A DNA stretch of 64,000 bases, from the NCBI GenBank assembly GCA_028455995.1, contig JABELC010000003.1, positions 1,178,001 through 1,242,000 on the forward strand, in the 5' to 3' direction. This stretch comes from Scleromitrula shiraiana (taxonomy: Eukaryota; Ascomycota; Leotiomycetes; Helotiales; Sclerotiniaceae). The translations under genes and the position numbers were made by a program. Positions 46,451 through 60,100 of the stretch are shown piece after piece. Each line of letters starts with the position of its first letter. The stretch's first letter is position 1. A model generated the notes under the pieces. It searched no databases and was not told the DNA's origin. It saw only the letters and a program-made list of their open reading frames with translations.

Positions 46451-48665
46451 GATTGCTGGAGATTTGGGTATTTCTGAGAATTCTTGATTGTTTCAGAGAT
46501 TCAAAGTGTCTAACTAAGAATCAAACGTGTGATGATAAAATCTTTGTGTTAGGAAGGATAGATGGAAGTGAAAGAGCTTTATACCTGCTGAAGAGCACAT
46601 AGTTCGAGTTATTTTGGGAGTCAGAGGTGTTGTGACTAATACTCTACCATTGTGAAATGAATTTTGGTACTTAACAATATCTCCTGCTTGAGTCAAAGAA
46701 TGAAATGGTACCATAATGTTTTAGTGACTCAGAAATCAATAAAGGCGGATAAAGAAATTGCTCTCACTCATCAGGAAACAAATTGTCACATAGTGAGATA
46801 AAGGCTCATACTCCAAGGGGGTGTACTGATTTATTCACCATATTCCTGTTAAAGAATCAAAATCTAGTGTTCAATGAGCGATACTAAAGATTTAATATAT
46901 AAAGTTACTCAGCTCGATGTCAAATAATCGAAACATCAGATGTTTGGAGATCCTCGAGGCTAACTTAACATCGCATAATTTGGGTGTATTGGTATTGACA
47001 AGTAGGTGTAGCGAGTTTAGAGGCTTGGCAATGCGTTGCTATTAATGAGTCGATACATAACGTGACAAACAATAAAACATGAAGAATTGGGATAATGTTT
47101 CTGATTCCTATTGTATGAAGTGCTAAGATTGCATACTATTGTAGTATACAGTAAAACATAAGGCTCATCCTCCTTTCCCTCATTCTTCAAACCATACCCA
47201 TAATATTCCAATGTCTTCTCCTAAAACAAGTCTACCACCATATTTCCCACAATTCCAACCATTCCTACACATTGTATAACATATCCAAGAATCCTACCAC
47301 CATCTACCTGCGCTTGCTAAATCATTGAACCATTCCATAGGTTCTATTGTCCCATCAATGAATAGACAAATCCTACAGAACACCCAAAATACAAAAACAG
47401 CCATAACTTCGAGCGCAAAATTTCTAGGACCCAGTGTTCAATCTTTCAAACTATGACTCGCCGAACTAAGGTTATTCAAAGTCGATGCTCGACCTGTGGG
47501 TGAAGCTAGATAGAAAATAAAGTAGCATGCGAAAAGGTAGCGATAGATTTCGTGTGTGGAAATGTCCATATGAGTCTGATGAGATGCTCCATATTTTGTG
47601 CTTGGGATCTGAGTTGGAGATAGTGATGTCAATTAACACCGCGACTTATAGTTGAGTTGCGAAAGATTAAGCTGACTTTGGTTCGATGTGTAAAGGCTCT
47701 GGCAGAGAGAATTTTCTTTTGGGAAGGGTGTCACACAAAAGTCGATCGACTCCTGCATGATGCTAGAGTCTCTATATATACCATTTGTGACAAATGGAGG
47801 AGGCTGTTGGCAGATAATGTTTGGGTATAGAAGTTAAATTAACGGGCGAGATGTTTTAACATATTTATCTTCTACAAAACCTATGTGGGGTCATTGGAAC
47901 TTCATACGCAATGTGTGAATCATCTTTACTGTGTCAATAAAAGTCTCCATGACTTGAATCTTTGGCACTATGTCATTACAGTCCCAATAATATAGAATCT
48001 ATCCACTTGAACAAAATCGACTCATTGAAGATTTCGACCAATTTCTCATGCTTTCAGATAAACATAAACGAGATTCGTTTCACAGTCGGATACATTAATG
48101 TATAAGAAAACTTTAAGTCTCGTAGCTTTGATTATACCGATGTAATGCAGAGAGGCTGTATCTATGAATGTAAATCTCACAAATCCTGGAAACCAAAGTT
48201 CGTTAATATAACTATTTTGTTCCCCTTCCATTTCCCCGCTAGTAGCACCGTAAGATTTAGATCAATAGTATCATTTGAAAATTCCAGACGTTCGGAATTG
48301 GCGAATCGATGCTCTACTTCCGAATTATACATTCTATGCAGATTTTGTTCTCTAACAAATTGCGTTTATCACTCCAATGATAACTCTGACATCGATTCGT
48401 GTTGATCTTTTTGTGTCAATCCCGTGGACCCAAAATATTTTCTGATGAATCTTTCATTGAGACTTTCAAGTCTTTTGAAGTCACCCTTCGTTACAACATC
48501 CCGAGCTTTACTCTCCTCTCCAGTGGTCCAGCTAGAAGCTTTTCGATTTTTATTTGTTTCCAGGAACCAAGTTGCTCAATGATTCCCTAAGAATCAAGGA
48601 AGGGTTTCGATATTTTAGGACTTGAGATCTTGCATCAGCGTAGTGTAAAGGCCTGCTACATGATT
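46451..48665. other. Gene-poor region
   Basis: About 2.2 kb. Several short frames (for example 46514-46714 and 47438-47632 on the minus strand, 48145-48590 on the plus strand) show no signal peptide, domain or splice pattern that would support them. Transcribed exons of an unrecognised gene cannot be excluded. Confidence 0.4.
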
Positions 48666-48666
48666 C

Positions 48667-48684
48667 AACACCGGCTTCGGTGTT
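48667..48684. other. Perfect hairpin, 7-bp stem
   Basis: AACACCG, loop GCTT, CGGTGTT. It lies in a gene-free stretch next to the hypothetical region at 48722. No T-run follows, and in a eukaryote a terminator role is not expected; it may be chance or a trace of a mobile hairpin. Confidence 0.6.
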
Positions 48685-48721
48685 TGATTATCGAGGGGCA
48701 GATATGTCGAACCACACAGTG

Positions 48722-49411
48722 CTTTTAATCGGCCCAAATTAACCCCTCGTCGAACCAAAATGGCTCAACCATATTCGGAGCAAAAACCAGGCTGATAGCC
48801 AGAACAATAAGGAATAAAGATGATGTTCCTTCGCTGAAAGGATTGTCGGATGTTGCTACTAAAGACTGTATGCAATTATCGAGTTGTCGGACACAATCCA
48901 TGGCGATACTAAAAAGAACTTCTAATGAGTCGAATGTTATTTGATTATGGAAAAGATGGTTCTTGCGTGCTTGAATTCTGTAACCCCTAATGTATACAAA
49001 AAAGAAATTATCATTTCTGGAAAACAAATCATTTTAAGTTGAAGAGGTACCGTACTCTGCGACCCACAAGCACTTCCATCGACAGTCCTATCAAAATACT
49101 TAGCTGTAGTCACAAATATCTTCACATATCAAAAGATCGATCACAACGCTGTTGTTCATTGATCACTTGATATAAATATGATCAGTAGTTGAATTCAAGT
49201 GCCGTTCTGAATGAATTGAATCGGAATAATTTGAGCAGTCATTCCACCAACCGTATGTAAGCACAAACTTTTCGACGTTGTACGACATGCCGTTGGTGTT
49301 TATCATCAACTGCCATTCCATCATATGTAGCAATAACCATACAAAGACCAAGAAAAACCTCAGACCCGAGCGTACCTCGATTAGATGAGCCAAGACCTGG
49401 GCGTTATTCAC
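48722..49411 (-). CDS. Hypothetical protein region, possibly decayed
   Basis: Three neighbouring minus-strand frames look partly coding. 49163-49411 has 'NNAQVLAHLIEVRSGLRFF' followed by a hydrophobic segment and 'TYGWWNDCSNYSDS'. 48937-49125 is a middle piece. 48725-49027 ends 'LFLIVLAISLVFAPNMVEPFWFDEGLIWAD' with a membrane-like helix near the C-terminus. They could be exons of one membrane-associated protein, but I could not join them with convincing splice sites and recognise no family. A short degraded gene at the border of the AT-rich block is equally possible. Confidence 0.25.
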
Positions 49412-49615
49412 AGGGTCGATAAACCACGTGGCATGACTCTATGATCCAAAATCTAAATTAAGAAAGTAAGATATATGTCGCGACTTCTCCGCTGCAAGTC
49501 AGATTGATCTGCATGACGGTTTCAAGAATTCTTGCGAAGGGAAAAGGAGGTTATATACAGTAGTACATACCCTACGATATCACCTATTCAGGGATTTCTT
49601 GAATACTATTCAAAG

Positions 49616-51636
49616 AAGGAAATTTTTACATTATAATTTAAATTTTAATTATATTATAAATTGATTTTCAAAAAATGATTTTATATTAATATAAATTTAG
49701 CTTAAACTTTTGATTGATTTTTAAGTTTATTTCAAATAATTATATAAAACTAGATTAATATAATATTTATATATAAAATTAATGTATTGTCACGGTTCTA
49801 AGGTTTTGTACAAGTGTGGCCTCAAGCCACAAGGCCAAAACCATTTCTATATAATCAGCCTTCTTTAACTAGTTTAGACTTTGTTTCTTATAAATCAATA
49901 ATTTTACTATCTTAACAATTTGATTCATCTTTTTTTATATAGAATCTTTTTTATTTTAAGTATACAATCTTTATGATTATTCTAATCTTTTTGATTATTT
50001 AATTCTTATGTTTTTTAATATATTAGAGTTATAAGAATCTGCCTCTTATTTATTTATTTATCTATACGATTGAGTATAATTTTAAATTAAAAAAAAAAAA
50101 ATTTTTTCATTTATTTACGCTTTTTATTTTATAAAATATTTATCTATAGATAACTTTTGCAATCTATTTTTTATAATCTATTTCTTATATTTAAATATCA
50201 AACTTGTTTTTTTATTTCTTTATCTCTTTATCTCTCTATTTCCCTATCTCTTTATTTCTTTATTTTTCTATTTTTGCCATCGTTACCATACATAATTTGT
50301 ACAACACTAACAGCTTGCCGATTATCTTTGATAAAAAGCAATTTCTAAAAACAATAGCTACTTTATATAATTTTAAAAAAACACTTTAGTTTTTTAATAT
50401 TAAAGGACTTTATTATTAAAAAGCCTTTAAAGCTTTTGCTATTATTAATAATAATAAACAATTCTTTTTTAATATTCTTTTCATTATTCTCCATGGTTAA
50501 GATATAGTTTATTTTAAAACTAATTAGCAATTTATGGTTTTATAAAAGAATAATCAAGAATTAAACAACAAGTTTATTAAAGTCTAATAAAGTCTTAATA
50601 TAGTTCTTTAATTCATTTTAAGCTTTTATAACATCTCCTTTTTAATTTTAAATCTAAAAAGATTTTTTAGTAATAAAAAAAATAAAAATATTAAATCTAT
50701 TATATAAAAAATCTTTTATAATTTTTTTTATTTTAAATTTATTATTGATATTTTTTATTTTTATTTTAAGATAATCAAGATCTTTTATACAATCTTTTTT
50801 TTTGATAATATGATGTTTATCTTTTTTTAATCTATTCAGCAAATTATTTGCAAACATTTTGTTGATTTTACCTAATAGCCTTGACAAATAATAATTATAA
50901 TGTTTAAAGCCTTCTTTATATTTTTCAATATTATAAATAATCGATAGATTGCTTTTATTAAATTGTATAAATTAGTTATAGATAATCTAATTTAGCCAGA
51001 TTTTTATATTAAATTTATTTTTTATATTATTAAACTCGATTATAATAATAATATTAAAATTAATTTGCTTAAAAAAAAAAATCAACGATAATTTAAAAGA
51101 TTTTTTTTAAAATAATGTTTTTATTTTGGTAGATAATAATTTGAAGAGATAGATGGCTTTTTTTAATAGATTTTAGGAGAATAAATTTATTTTTGTGTAG
51201 AAAAATAAATTTATTTTATACTTTAAAGTTGTTAATATAGTTTTTTTTAAATAAATCTTTAAAATTTTAATAATAAATTAAAATTATAATGATTTAATAG
51301 ATCTTTTCCAAATTAAGCTTATAAAAAAGAAAAAACTATATCGTTATATTAAAAATAAATGTATGTATTATAATAAAGATAATTATTATATAAAGAAATA
51401 TCTAGTCAAAATTACTAATAAAGACCATAAAATCAATTAAGCCAATCTAAAATATTTATATAACACACCTAATATTATTATTTATAATCAGAATAATAGT
51501 TTCAGATTTAGATGAAATTGTAGAAAATATTAATTTAGATACTATTAAATAAGTGATATTGTTCTTTTTAGTTTTTATTAAATATCTATAGTTTTTGCTT
51601 TATTTATTATAATATTAATTTTATTTATAGACTATA
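49616..51636 (+). mobile_element. RIP-decayed LTR-retrotransposon remnant with gag zinc-knuckle trace
   Basis: The base composition drops sharply to A+T at about 49,616. At 49788 a less decayed patch begins TGTCACGG and contains GTGGCCTCAAGCCAC, a near-palindrome typical of LTR ends. At 51357-51405 the plus strand reads 'KCMYYNKDNYYIKKYL'. This matches a CCHC knuckle (C-x2-C-x4-H-x4-C) in which the second Cys, the His and the last Cys have all become Tyr, as G-to-A (TGT to TAT) and C-to-T (CAT to TAT) changes would produce. A gag remnant is therefore likely. The element is cut on the right by the copia element starting at 51637. Class (Ty3 or Ty1) is not decided. Confidence 0.5.
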
Positions 51637-51796
51637 TGTCTGTATAGTCAAACACGTGACCTTATGTCACATGTTTGTTGAGGAGATATATATCTTCAAC
51701 GGCGTATAATACCCTTTTTGAACTTCTTGAACAAATAATATAATATTAAATGATATTGTATTTATATAGTTTTATATTTTTAGAGTTATATAAATA
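51637..51796 (+). repeat. 5' LTR of element A (160 bp)
   Basis: Starts TGTCTGTATAGTCAAACACG and contains the partly decayed inverted pair ACACGTGAC / GTCACATGT. Same length as the two LTRs of element B. Confidence 0.85.
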
Positions 51797-54021
51797 TTAA
51801 TTAATGTGTATATTATAAATTAGGATTTCTATTTTATATATAATATTAATTTTGGTAAATTTTAAATGTTTTTGTTTATTATTAATAGAAAATTCTTTAT
51901 AATTTTTAATGGTGAGAGATTTTATAGATTATTTAGTTTTTAATAAAAAAAAGAGCTAAATTTTATAATATTTGAATATTTATTGTAGGAATAGTAATTT
52001 TCAATTTTGGTTTATATATTATAAAATTTGAATATTTATTGTAAATTAAATAATTTTTAAATTGATTTTAGAATTATAAAATTTAAATATTTATTATAAA
52101 TAAAGTAATAATAAGAATATAAATTATATTATATTATTTAGATGTTTATTATATTGTTTAAGAAAATATTTTAATAAATAAAAATATTAATAATGATGAT
52201 TATTTTATTATAATTATAAGGGTGATGACAAGATTATTTATATAAAAATCTTTATTTAGAAATCTTTATAAAATCCTTAATAACACCTTTTTTATATTTT
52301 TATATTTCTTTATAATTATTTTATTTTCTTTTTTATTTTATAATAAATTTGTTTATTATATATTTATTTTATAAATTGAAATAATTATATTCAATTTAAA
52401 AATTTTATTAAAATAAATTTTAATTTAATATTAGATTTATTTTATAAATTGAGTAATTATATTTAACTTAAAGCTTTATTAGACTAAATCTTTAATTTAA
52501 TATTAGATATTTATTTAATAATAATAAAAAAACTAAACAAAAACAAATTTAATAATAATTATTATATTATTTAATAAATAAATATAAAATATTATTAAAA
52601 GTATTCCTTTATTTTGTATTATAATATTATGGGTAGTATGGTAGACAAAAGTGATATAGAGAAAAAAAGAAAATTAAAGAGCATAAATATAAATATAAGT
52701 TTTAAATAACTATAAAAAGAGAACAATTTAATAAATATAAATATTCAAAATTTAGAATTATTATTAATAATTTAATAATCAAAATAAATATTTAATTAAA
52801 CTAAAAAATTTCAATTAATATTAAAAATATTATTAAAAAATTTTAATAGAAATCTAGTATATATAAGTTTATCATAAAAATAATATTAATAAAAGATATT
52901 TAAATAAATATAAATTTTAATATTTCAAATATAGATAAAGGTTTTTTTATTTAAAAATATAATAAACAATATTTTTAAAGGGTTTATACCTAATCTTAAA
53001 AAAAAACAATAATTAAAGGGTAATAATATATATAATTTTAAATATAATTAAGACCCTAAACTTAAATAAAATAATAAACATTATAAAGATCTATTTAATG
53101 GATTATTTTTAAATAATTTAGACTTTATTAATAAATATAAAGGATATAATATAAAAAACCTATATATAATAAATTATTATTTAAAGTATAAACTTAATAA
53201 ATATATAATTGGCAATTTAAAGATTTTTGTTAATATAGATTTATGGATGGATTTTAAAGGAATATTTGGGGATATAAATATGGAGATATTTTGGGCATTA
53301 AATAAAGGATATTTAATAATAATAAAAAAGGCATTATAAAAGGGTAACGTTTATATTAATATATTTATACTAATAGTTTATACAATATAAAATATAATAT
53401 ATATAAAATTATGCCCTAAATAGATTAAGGTTTATTTAAAAAAGATTTATAGGGATTAATTAATAAAATTTAGGTCCGATAATATAAAGATAATAATAAA
53501 AGATCTAAAATAGGAATAGGATTAAAAAAAAAATGCAAGGAAACAAGCTGAAAAAGGAAAGTAGATTAAATAAAACATTTTAATTATATAAATGGCGGCT
53601 AATTTATTAAGGCAATTTAATAAATCATTAAAGAATATTTAGTTTATAATAGAAGTTGATTTTAAATATTTATTTAGAATTATTTTAATAATAATGATAT
53701 ATAATTTTATATATTATAATATCTAATATATAATTTTATCTAATAATCGTATATTATATAATGATCAAAATCATTAGGATAAAAATAATTATAATAAAAA
53801 TCATCGTAGTCAAAATAATTGTACGTTTTAATTTGATTAAAGTTATTCTAATCAAAATCAATTTAATTAAAATCAATCTAATCAAAATTATTATAATATA
53901 AATAACTATAATAAAAATTATTATAATTAAAACAATTATATATTTTAATTTAATCAAATTTAATTTAGTTAAAACTAGTATAATCGAAATTAATTTAATT
54001 AAAATCAATCTAATCAAGATT

Positions 54022-54026
54022 ATTAT
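54022..54026. repeat. Target-site duplication ATTAT, left copy
   Basis: The five bases immediately before the 5' LTR of element B are repeated immediately after its 3' LTR at 61725-61729. Confidence 0.85.
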
Positions 54027-54186
54027 TGTCTGTATAGTCAAACACGTGACCTTACGTCACGTGTCCGTTAAGGAGATATATATCTTTAACAATGTACAAC
54101 ACCCTTCTTGAACTTCTTGAATAAATAATATAATACTAAATGATACTATACTTGTATAGTTTCATACTCTCAAAATCATATAAATA
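54027..54186 (+). repeat. 5' LTR of element B (160 bp)
   Basis: TGTC start. Contains the perfect 9-bp inverted repeat ACACGTGAC (54042-54050) and GTCACGTGT (54056-54064) around CTTAC, including two CACGTG boxes. Confidence 0.88.
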
Positions 54187-57100
54187 CTAATTAATATATA
54201 CACTATAAATTAGAATTTTTATTTTGTATACAATACTAATTTTGATAAATTTTAAATATTTTTATCTATCATCAATAAAAAATTCTTTATAATTTTTAAT
54301 AATAAAAAGTTTTATAAATTATTTAATTTTTTAATAAAAAAAAAAAGTTAAACTTTATAATATTTAAACGTTTATTATAAAAATAATAATCTTCAACTTT
54401 AGTTTAGATATTATAATATTTGAATATCTATTGTAAATTAAGTAGTTTTTAAATCAACTTTAGAATTATAAAACTTGAATATTTATTGTAAACAAAGTAA
54501 TGATAAGAATACGAATTATATTATATCATTTAAATATATATTATATTATCTAAAAAAACATTTTAATAAGTAAAAATATTAGCAATAATAATTATTTTAT
54601 TATAATTATAAGAGCAACAATAAGATTATTTATACAAAAATTTTTATTTAAAAACTTTTATAAAACTTTTAATAACCTCTTTTTTATATTTTTATATTTT
54701 TTTATAATTGCTTTATTTCTTTTTTTATTTTATAATGAATTTGTTTATCAAATATTTATTTTATAAATTGAAATAATTATATTCGATTTAAAAACTTTAT
54801 TAAAACAAGCTTTAATTTGATATTAGATTTATTTTATAAATCGAGTAATTATATTTGATTTAAAACTTTATTAGATTAAATTTTTAATTTGATATTAAAT
54901 ATTTGTTTAATAATAGCAAAAAAACTAGACAAAAATAAATTTAATAATAATTATTATATTATTTAATAAACAAATACAAGATATTATTAAAAATATCTTT
55001 CCATTTTGCATTATAATATTGTAGGTAATATAATGAGCAAAAATAATATAGAGAAAAAAAGGAAATCAAAAAGCATAAGTATAAATATAAATTTTAAATA
55101 ATTATAAAGAAAAAGCAATTTAATAAGTATAAATATTCAAGATTTAGGATTATTATTAATAATTTGATAATTAAAACAAATATTTAGTTAAATCAAAAAA
55201 TTTTAATCAATATTAAAAATATTATCGAAAAATTTCAATAAAAATTTAATATGTATAAGTTTTTTATAAAAACAATATTAATAAAAAACATTTAGATAAA
55301 TATAAATCTTAATATTTTAAATATAGATAAAAGTCTTTTTATTTAAAAACATAATAAATAATATTTTTAAAAAGTTTATATTTGATTTTAAGAGAAAGCA
55401 ATAATCAAGAAATAATAATATATATGATTTTAAATATGATCAAAACTCTAAACCCAAATAAAGCAATAAGCATTATAAAAATCTATTTGATGGATTATCT
55501 TTAGATAATTTAGACTTTATTAATAGATATAAGGGATATAATATAAAAAATTTATATATAATAAATTATTATCTAAAATATAAATTCGATAAATATATAA
55601 TTAACAATTTAAAAATCTTTATTAATATAGATTTATAAATAAATTTTAAAAAAACGTTTAAAGATATAAATATATAGATATTTTAAACATTAAATAAAAA
55701 ATATTTAATAACAATAAGAAAAGTATTATAAAAAGATAATGTTTATGTTAATATATTTATATTAATAATTTATACAATATAAAATATAATATATATAAAA
55801 TTATGCCTTAAATAAATTAAGGCTTATTTAAAGAAGATTTATAAAAATCAATTAACAAAATTTAGATTTAGCAATATAAAGATAATAATAGAAAATCTAA
55901 AATAAAAATAAAATCAAAAAAAAAGTATAAAAAAATAAACTAAAAAAAGAAAGCAAATTAAATAAAATATCTTAATTATATAAATAATAACCAATTTACT
56001 AAAGCAATTTAACAAATTATCAAAAAATATTTAATCTATAATAAAAACCAATTTTGAATACTTATTTAAAATCATTTTAATAATAATGATATATAATTTT
56101 ATACGCTATAATATCCAATATACAACTTTATTTAATAACTATATATTATATAATAATTAAAATTATTAAAATAAAAATAATTATAATAAAAATCATTATA
56201 ATCAAAATAATTATACGTTTTAATTTAATTAAAGCTACTTTAATTAAAATCAATTTAATCAAAATCAATTTAATCAAAATTACTACAATAAAAATGATTA
56301 TAATAGAAATTATTACAATCAAAATAATTATATATTTTAATTTGATTAGATTCAATTTGGTTAAAGCCAATATAATCGAAATCAATATAATCGAAATCAA
56401 TTTGATCGAAATCAACTTGATCGAAATTAATTTAATCAAGATTATTGTATATTTTAGAACGATTAGAATGATTATAATTAAAATGATTATGATTATAATC
56501 AAAATAACCGCGATTATAATCAAAATGACTATAATTATAATCAAAATAATTGTAATTTTCAATACAAACAAAACTAAAAAAAAAAGCGAAGGGATAGAAA
56601 AGTATATATATATAAAGATAAATATAAAGATTAAAGATATTATTAAAAAAAGAATTATTAATATTATATATTAAAAATCTAATATTAAATCAATTTAAAC
56701 AAGATATATAATAACGCAATAAAATTCAATAATAAAAATAACGATTTTGATTATAAATTGGTTATATACAAATTAATTTTATAGTGTATAAATGTTTTAA
56801 ATAAATTTGTAATAATGATATTTTTAATTATGTTTAAAAGTAAAATATTTAAATATTATATATTGAATTTTACTATATTTCTATAAAAAATAAAAGGTTT
56901 AATTATAGAATTTAAAGTATAATATTAAAAAAAGTTATATTATCGCAATATAATAAACAAATAAATAAAATTAATAATAAAAAATATTATAAATAAAAAT
57001 TAAAAAAAAAAACTTGAATAATGTTTAGAATTGTTTTTTGCAAAAACAAAATAATTATATAAGACTTTATTAAACAATATAAAAGATCAATTATATTTTT

Positions 57101-60100
57101 ACAAGAAAATAATTTTATTATATTAATAAATCAAATAATATATTTAAATATATTATTGATTAACTATAAATATTTTTAATTTTATTTAAAAAATCAAAAA
57201 AGCGATTTAGATTTATAATAAATCATAAAATAATAATATTGATATATATTATATTGAAAAAAAATTTATAGATAATTTACAAAATCGAGGTAAAAATTTT
57301 AATTATAATAGATATAATAAAATAAATAATTATAATAATTAAAAAAAATATAATAGTTATTGAGATTGATTTGAATTATGATTTAATATTCGAAATTAAT
57401 ATAATAAAGAAAATTTTAAATTAATTTATAAAAGATAATATTAAATATATAAAAAGGAAAAATATTTTTTTATAAATTATTTGAAATTAAATTAAAAAAA
57501 AATCTAAAAAAAATATAAAAAAAAAGTTATTAAAAATAATGATAACTATATTTATAAATAATTTTTGATATATTATAAAAAAAAGTGAAAGATAGAAAAA
57601 AAAGATATCAAAAAGATTTATAAGATATTTTATATAAAGATAGAATATTTAAATAAAATTATATTAAAAATATATTATATATTAAATAATTTAATTAATA
57701 ATTTATAAATAATTATTAAATTTATAAAAAAAGTATTTAAATATATATTAATATATAAAAGATTATTTAATAATAATTAAATTAATAAAAATATAATATT
57801 AAAATAAATTATATACGATTTTAAAGTATTTTTTACAAATAGTAAATATAACCTCGATAAATTTTAGAATATTATAATTAATATAGAAGTAATAATAATA
57901 TCAATTATTAGTAAATAATAATTTGAAGTATTGTAAAAATTAATCAATTTAATTATTAATTATAATAAAATAAAAATTGTAAAAATTATATTTAAAAAAG
58001 AAAATATTAAAGAATTTATTAAATTATATAAAATTAAATTATCGATTGAATAAATTAAGATTTATATTATTTATATAAATATATTATTTTTATTTTATTT
58101 GATAAACATAAATAAATTTAATATATTTTTTAATAATATTAAAAATTAGATTATTCACAACAAAATTAATGAACATTTTTTTATTATATAGAAACATGGC
58201 TATAATTTTCTATTATAAAAATATAATTATAATATGTTTATATAATTAATAATTTTAAATAGTATTTACTATTTTATAAAAATAGAATTATATTATTTAT
58301 ATAAATGTTTTAATTATTTAATTATTTATAGATTATACAATATATTTAAACAAATTGATTATAATAATATAAATAAAAATAAAATCAACAAATTGATAAA
58401 ATATTATAATCAATATTAGATATATAGTAAATTATTAAAAAGATTCAAATTTAAAATCAATAATAATAAAAACAATAATATTCGATTTAATTATATAATT
58501 ATAATTGATATAATATATATTAATAGAAAAATAGTATTGTATATATTTGATAAAACAATAAAATACTAAATAATAATATTTTTAAATAATCTATTAATAA
58601 AATATATTTAAAATATAATTTGATTTAAATAAATTAATATTTATATAAGATTTCTAAACTATATTATCATTAATATAAATATATAATTTATCATAAAAGA
58701 ATTTAACAAATATACAAATATTATAATAATTAAAATAAAAATAGTTTCTATAAAATTTTATTAATTAATTAATAAAATTAAATAATATTATAAAATTATA
58801 TAATAAATATTTAAAATTTTATAAAACAAATTACAATAATTTGATTTTATAAAAAAACAAATATTATAGATAGCAATAAAAATTATAAATGATTTAACAA
58901 ATCTTAATAAACTAATTCTAACATTTTTAATATTTAATATATTTGTATATATAAAAAAATCAGATTTATTAATAAAAATTATTATTAATCAAATAATAAG
59001 ATTATAAAAAGCAAATAATAAAATTTATAAATATAAAACAATTTAATTAATAAAAGATACATTATAAAAATGAAATAGATTATCTATATATATAATATAT
59101 AATTTAAAAATATATTTAAAAATTTTAATATATAAAAAAATTATTAAAATAAAAAAAGAAAAATAGATAGAATTTTATATCTTTAAATCGATAAAGAGCG
59201 AAAACTGTAAAATCAATATAAATAGCTATATTATAACAATATAATCAATATTGATTCGTTTATATTATAAAAAATTTATTGATTTAATATTAATATTATT
59301 AATAATATATACAAAAAACTATATATCGTTTATACTTATAAATAACAACAATAATCAATCAATTATTTAAAAAATATCAAAAACAACAATATTCAAACTA
59401 TTTAAGTCAACAATTTACAAATATAGCAAATCAAGAAAAGATTAAAGCTTTAATATTTTATTATTAATAATAATTCAATCTTATCAATATATCTAACAAG
59501 ATATATAATAAAAAATATAATTTAGGCTATATATAAAGAATAAAAATTTTGAAAAAATATTATTAAATATTATAATATTATTAAATAATAAATATACTAT
59601 ATACTCGATTAATACTTTTTTAATAAAAAGATTGATTTCTTTTATTAAACGAGTTAAATATAATAAAGAAAAAGCGAGCAAAATATACATAAAATTAAAA
59701 AAAAAAAAACTAAACAAATTAATAAAAATTAATATATTTAAAATAATAAAACAAAAAAAAATTTTAATAAAAATAAAAATCTTTAAATACAAATAAATTA
59801 ATAAACTCAAATACTCAAACACAGAAAACATATACAAAAAATCAAGATTTATTATATAAAGTTTTAATAATATAAAAAAATATATTATATTTATATAATC
59901 TTTAACTATATAATATTCAATTTATTAATTAATATTAATAATTATAATTATTATAATAATAATAAAAAACAATAGTATATTTAATATTTATTTATATAAT
60001 ATTATTTAAATATATATATAAACAAATTCAAAATTTATATATTTTATTTTTATATATATAATTTTAGAAATAAAATATCCATTAAAAATCATATTTTATA

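Larger units (their letters stand above)
51637..54026 (+). mobile_element. Ty1/copia element A, 5' part (interrupted by element B)
   Basis: A 5' LTR (51637-51796) followed by gag-like sequence up to 54026, where a second copy of the same element is inserted. The sequence is collinear with 54027-56416 at a constant offset of 2,390 bp. This copy keeps G and has lost C (C-to-T polarity). The 3' continuation is at 61730. No intact reading frame remains. A run of NQN-like codons (about 53755-54020) is the Asn/Gln-rich tail of gag. Confidence 0.85.

Noticed and set aside
53754..54041. Hydrophobic Ile/Leu minus-strand frames at 53754-54041 and 56146-56571
   Set aside because: These are the antisense of the Asn/Gln-rich gag tail after RIP; the apparent membrane protein is a composition artefact.
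59493..59837. 114-codon minus-strand frame in the AT-rich block
   Set aside because: At more than 85% A+T, Phe/Leu/Ile/Tyr-rich frames arise by chance; it lies in the decayed pol region of element B.
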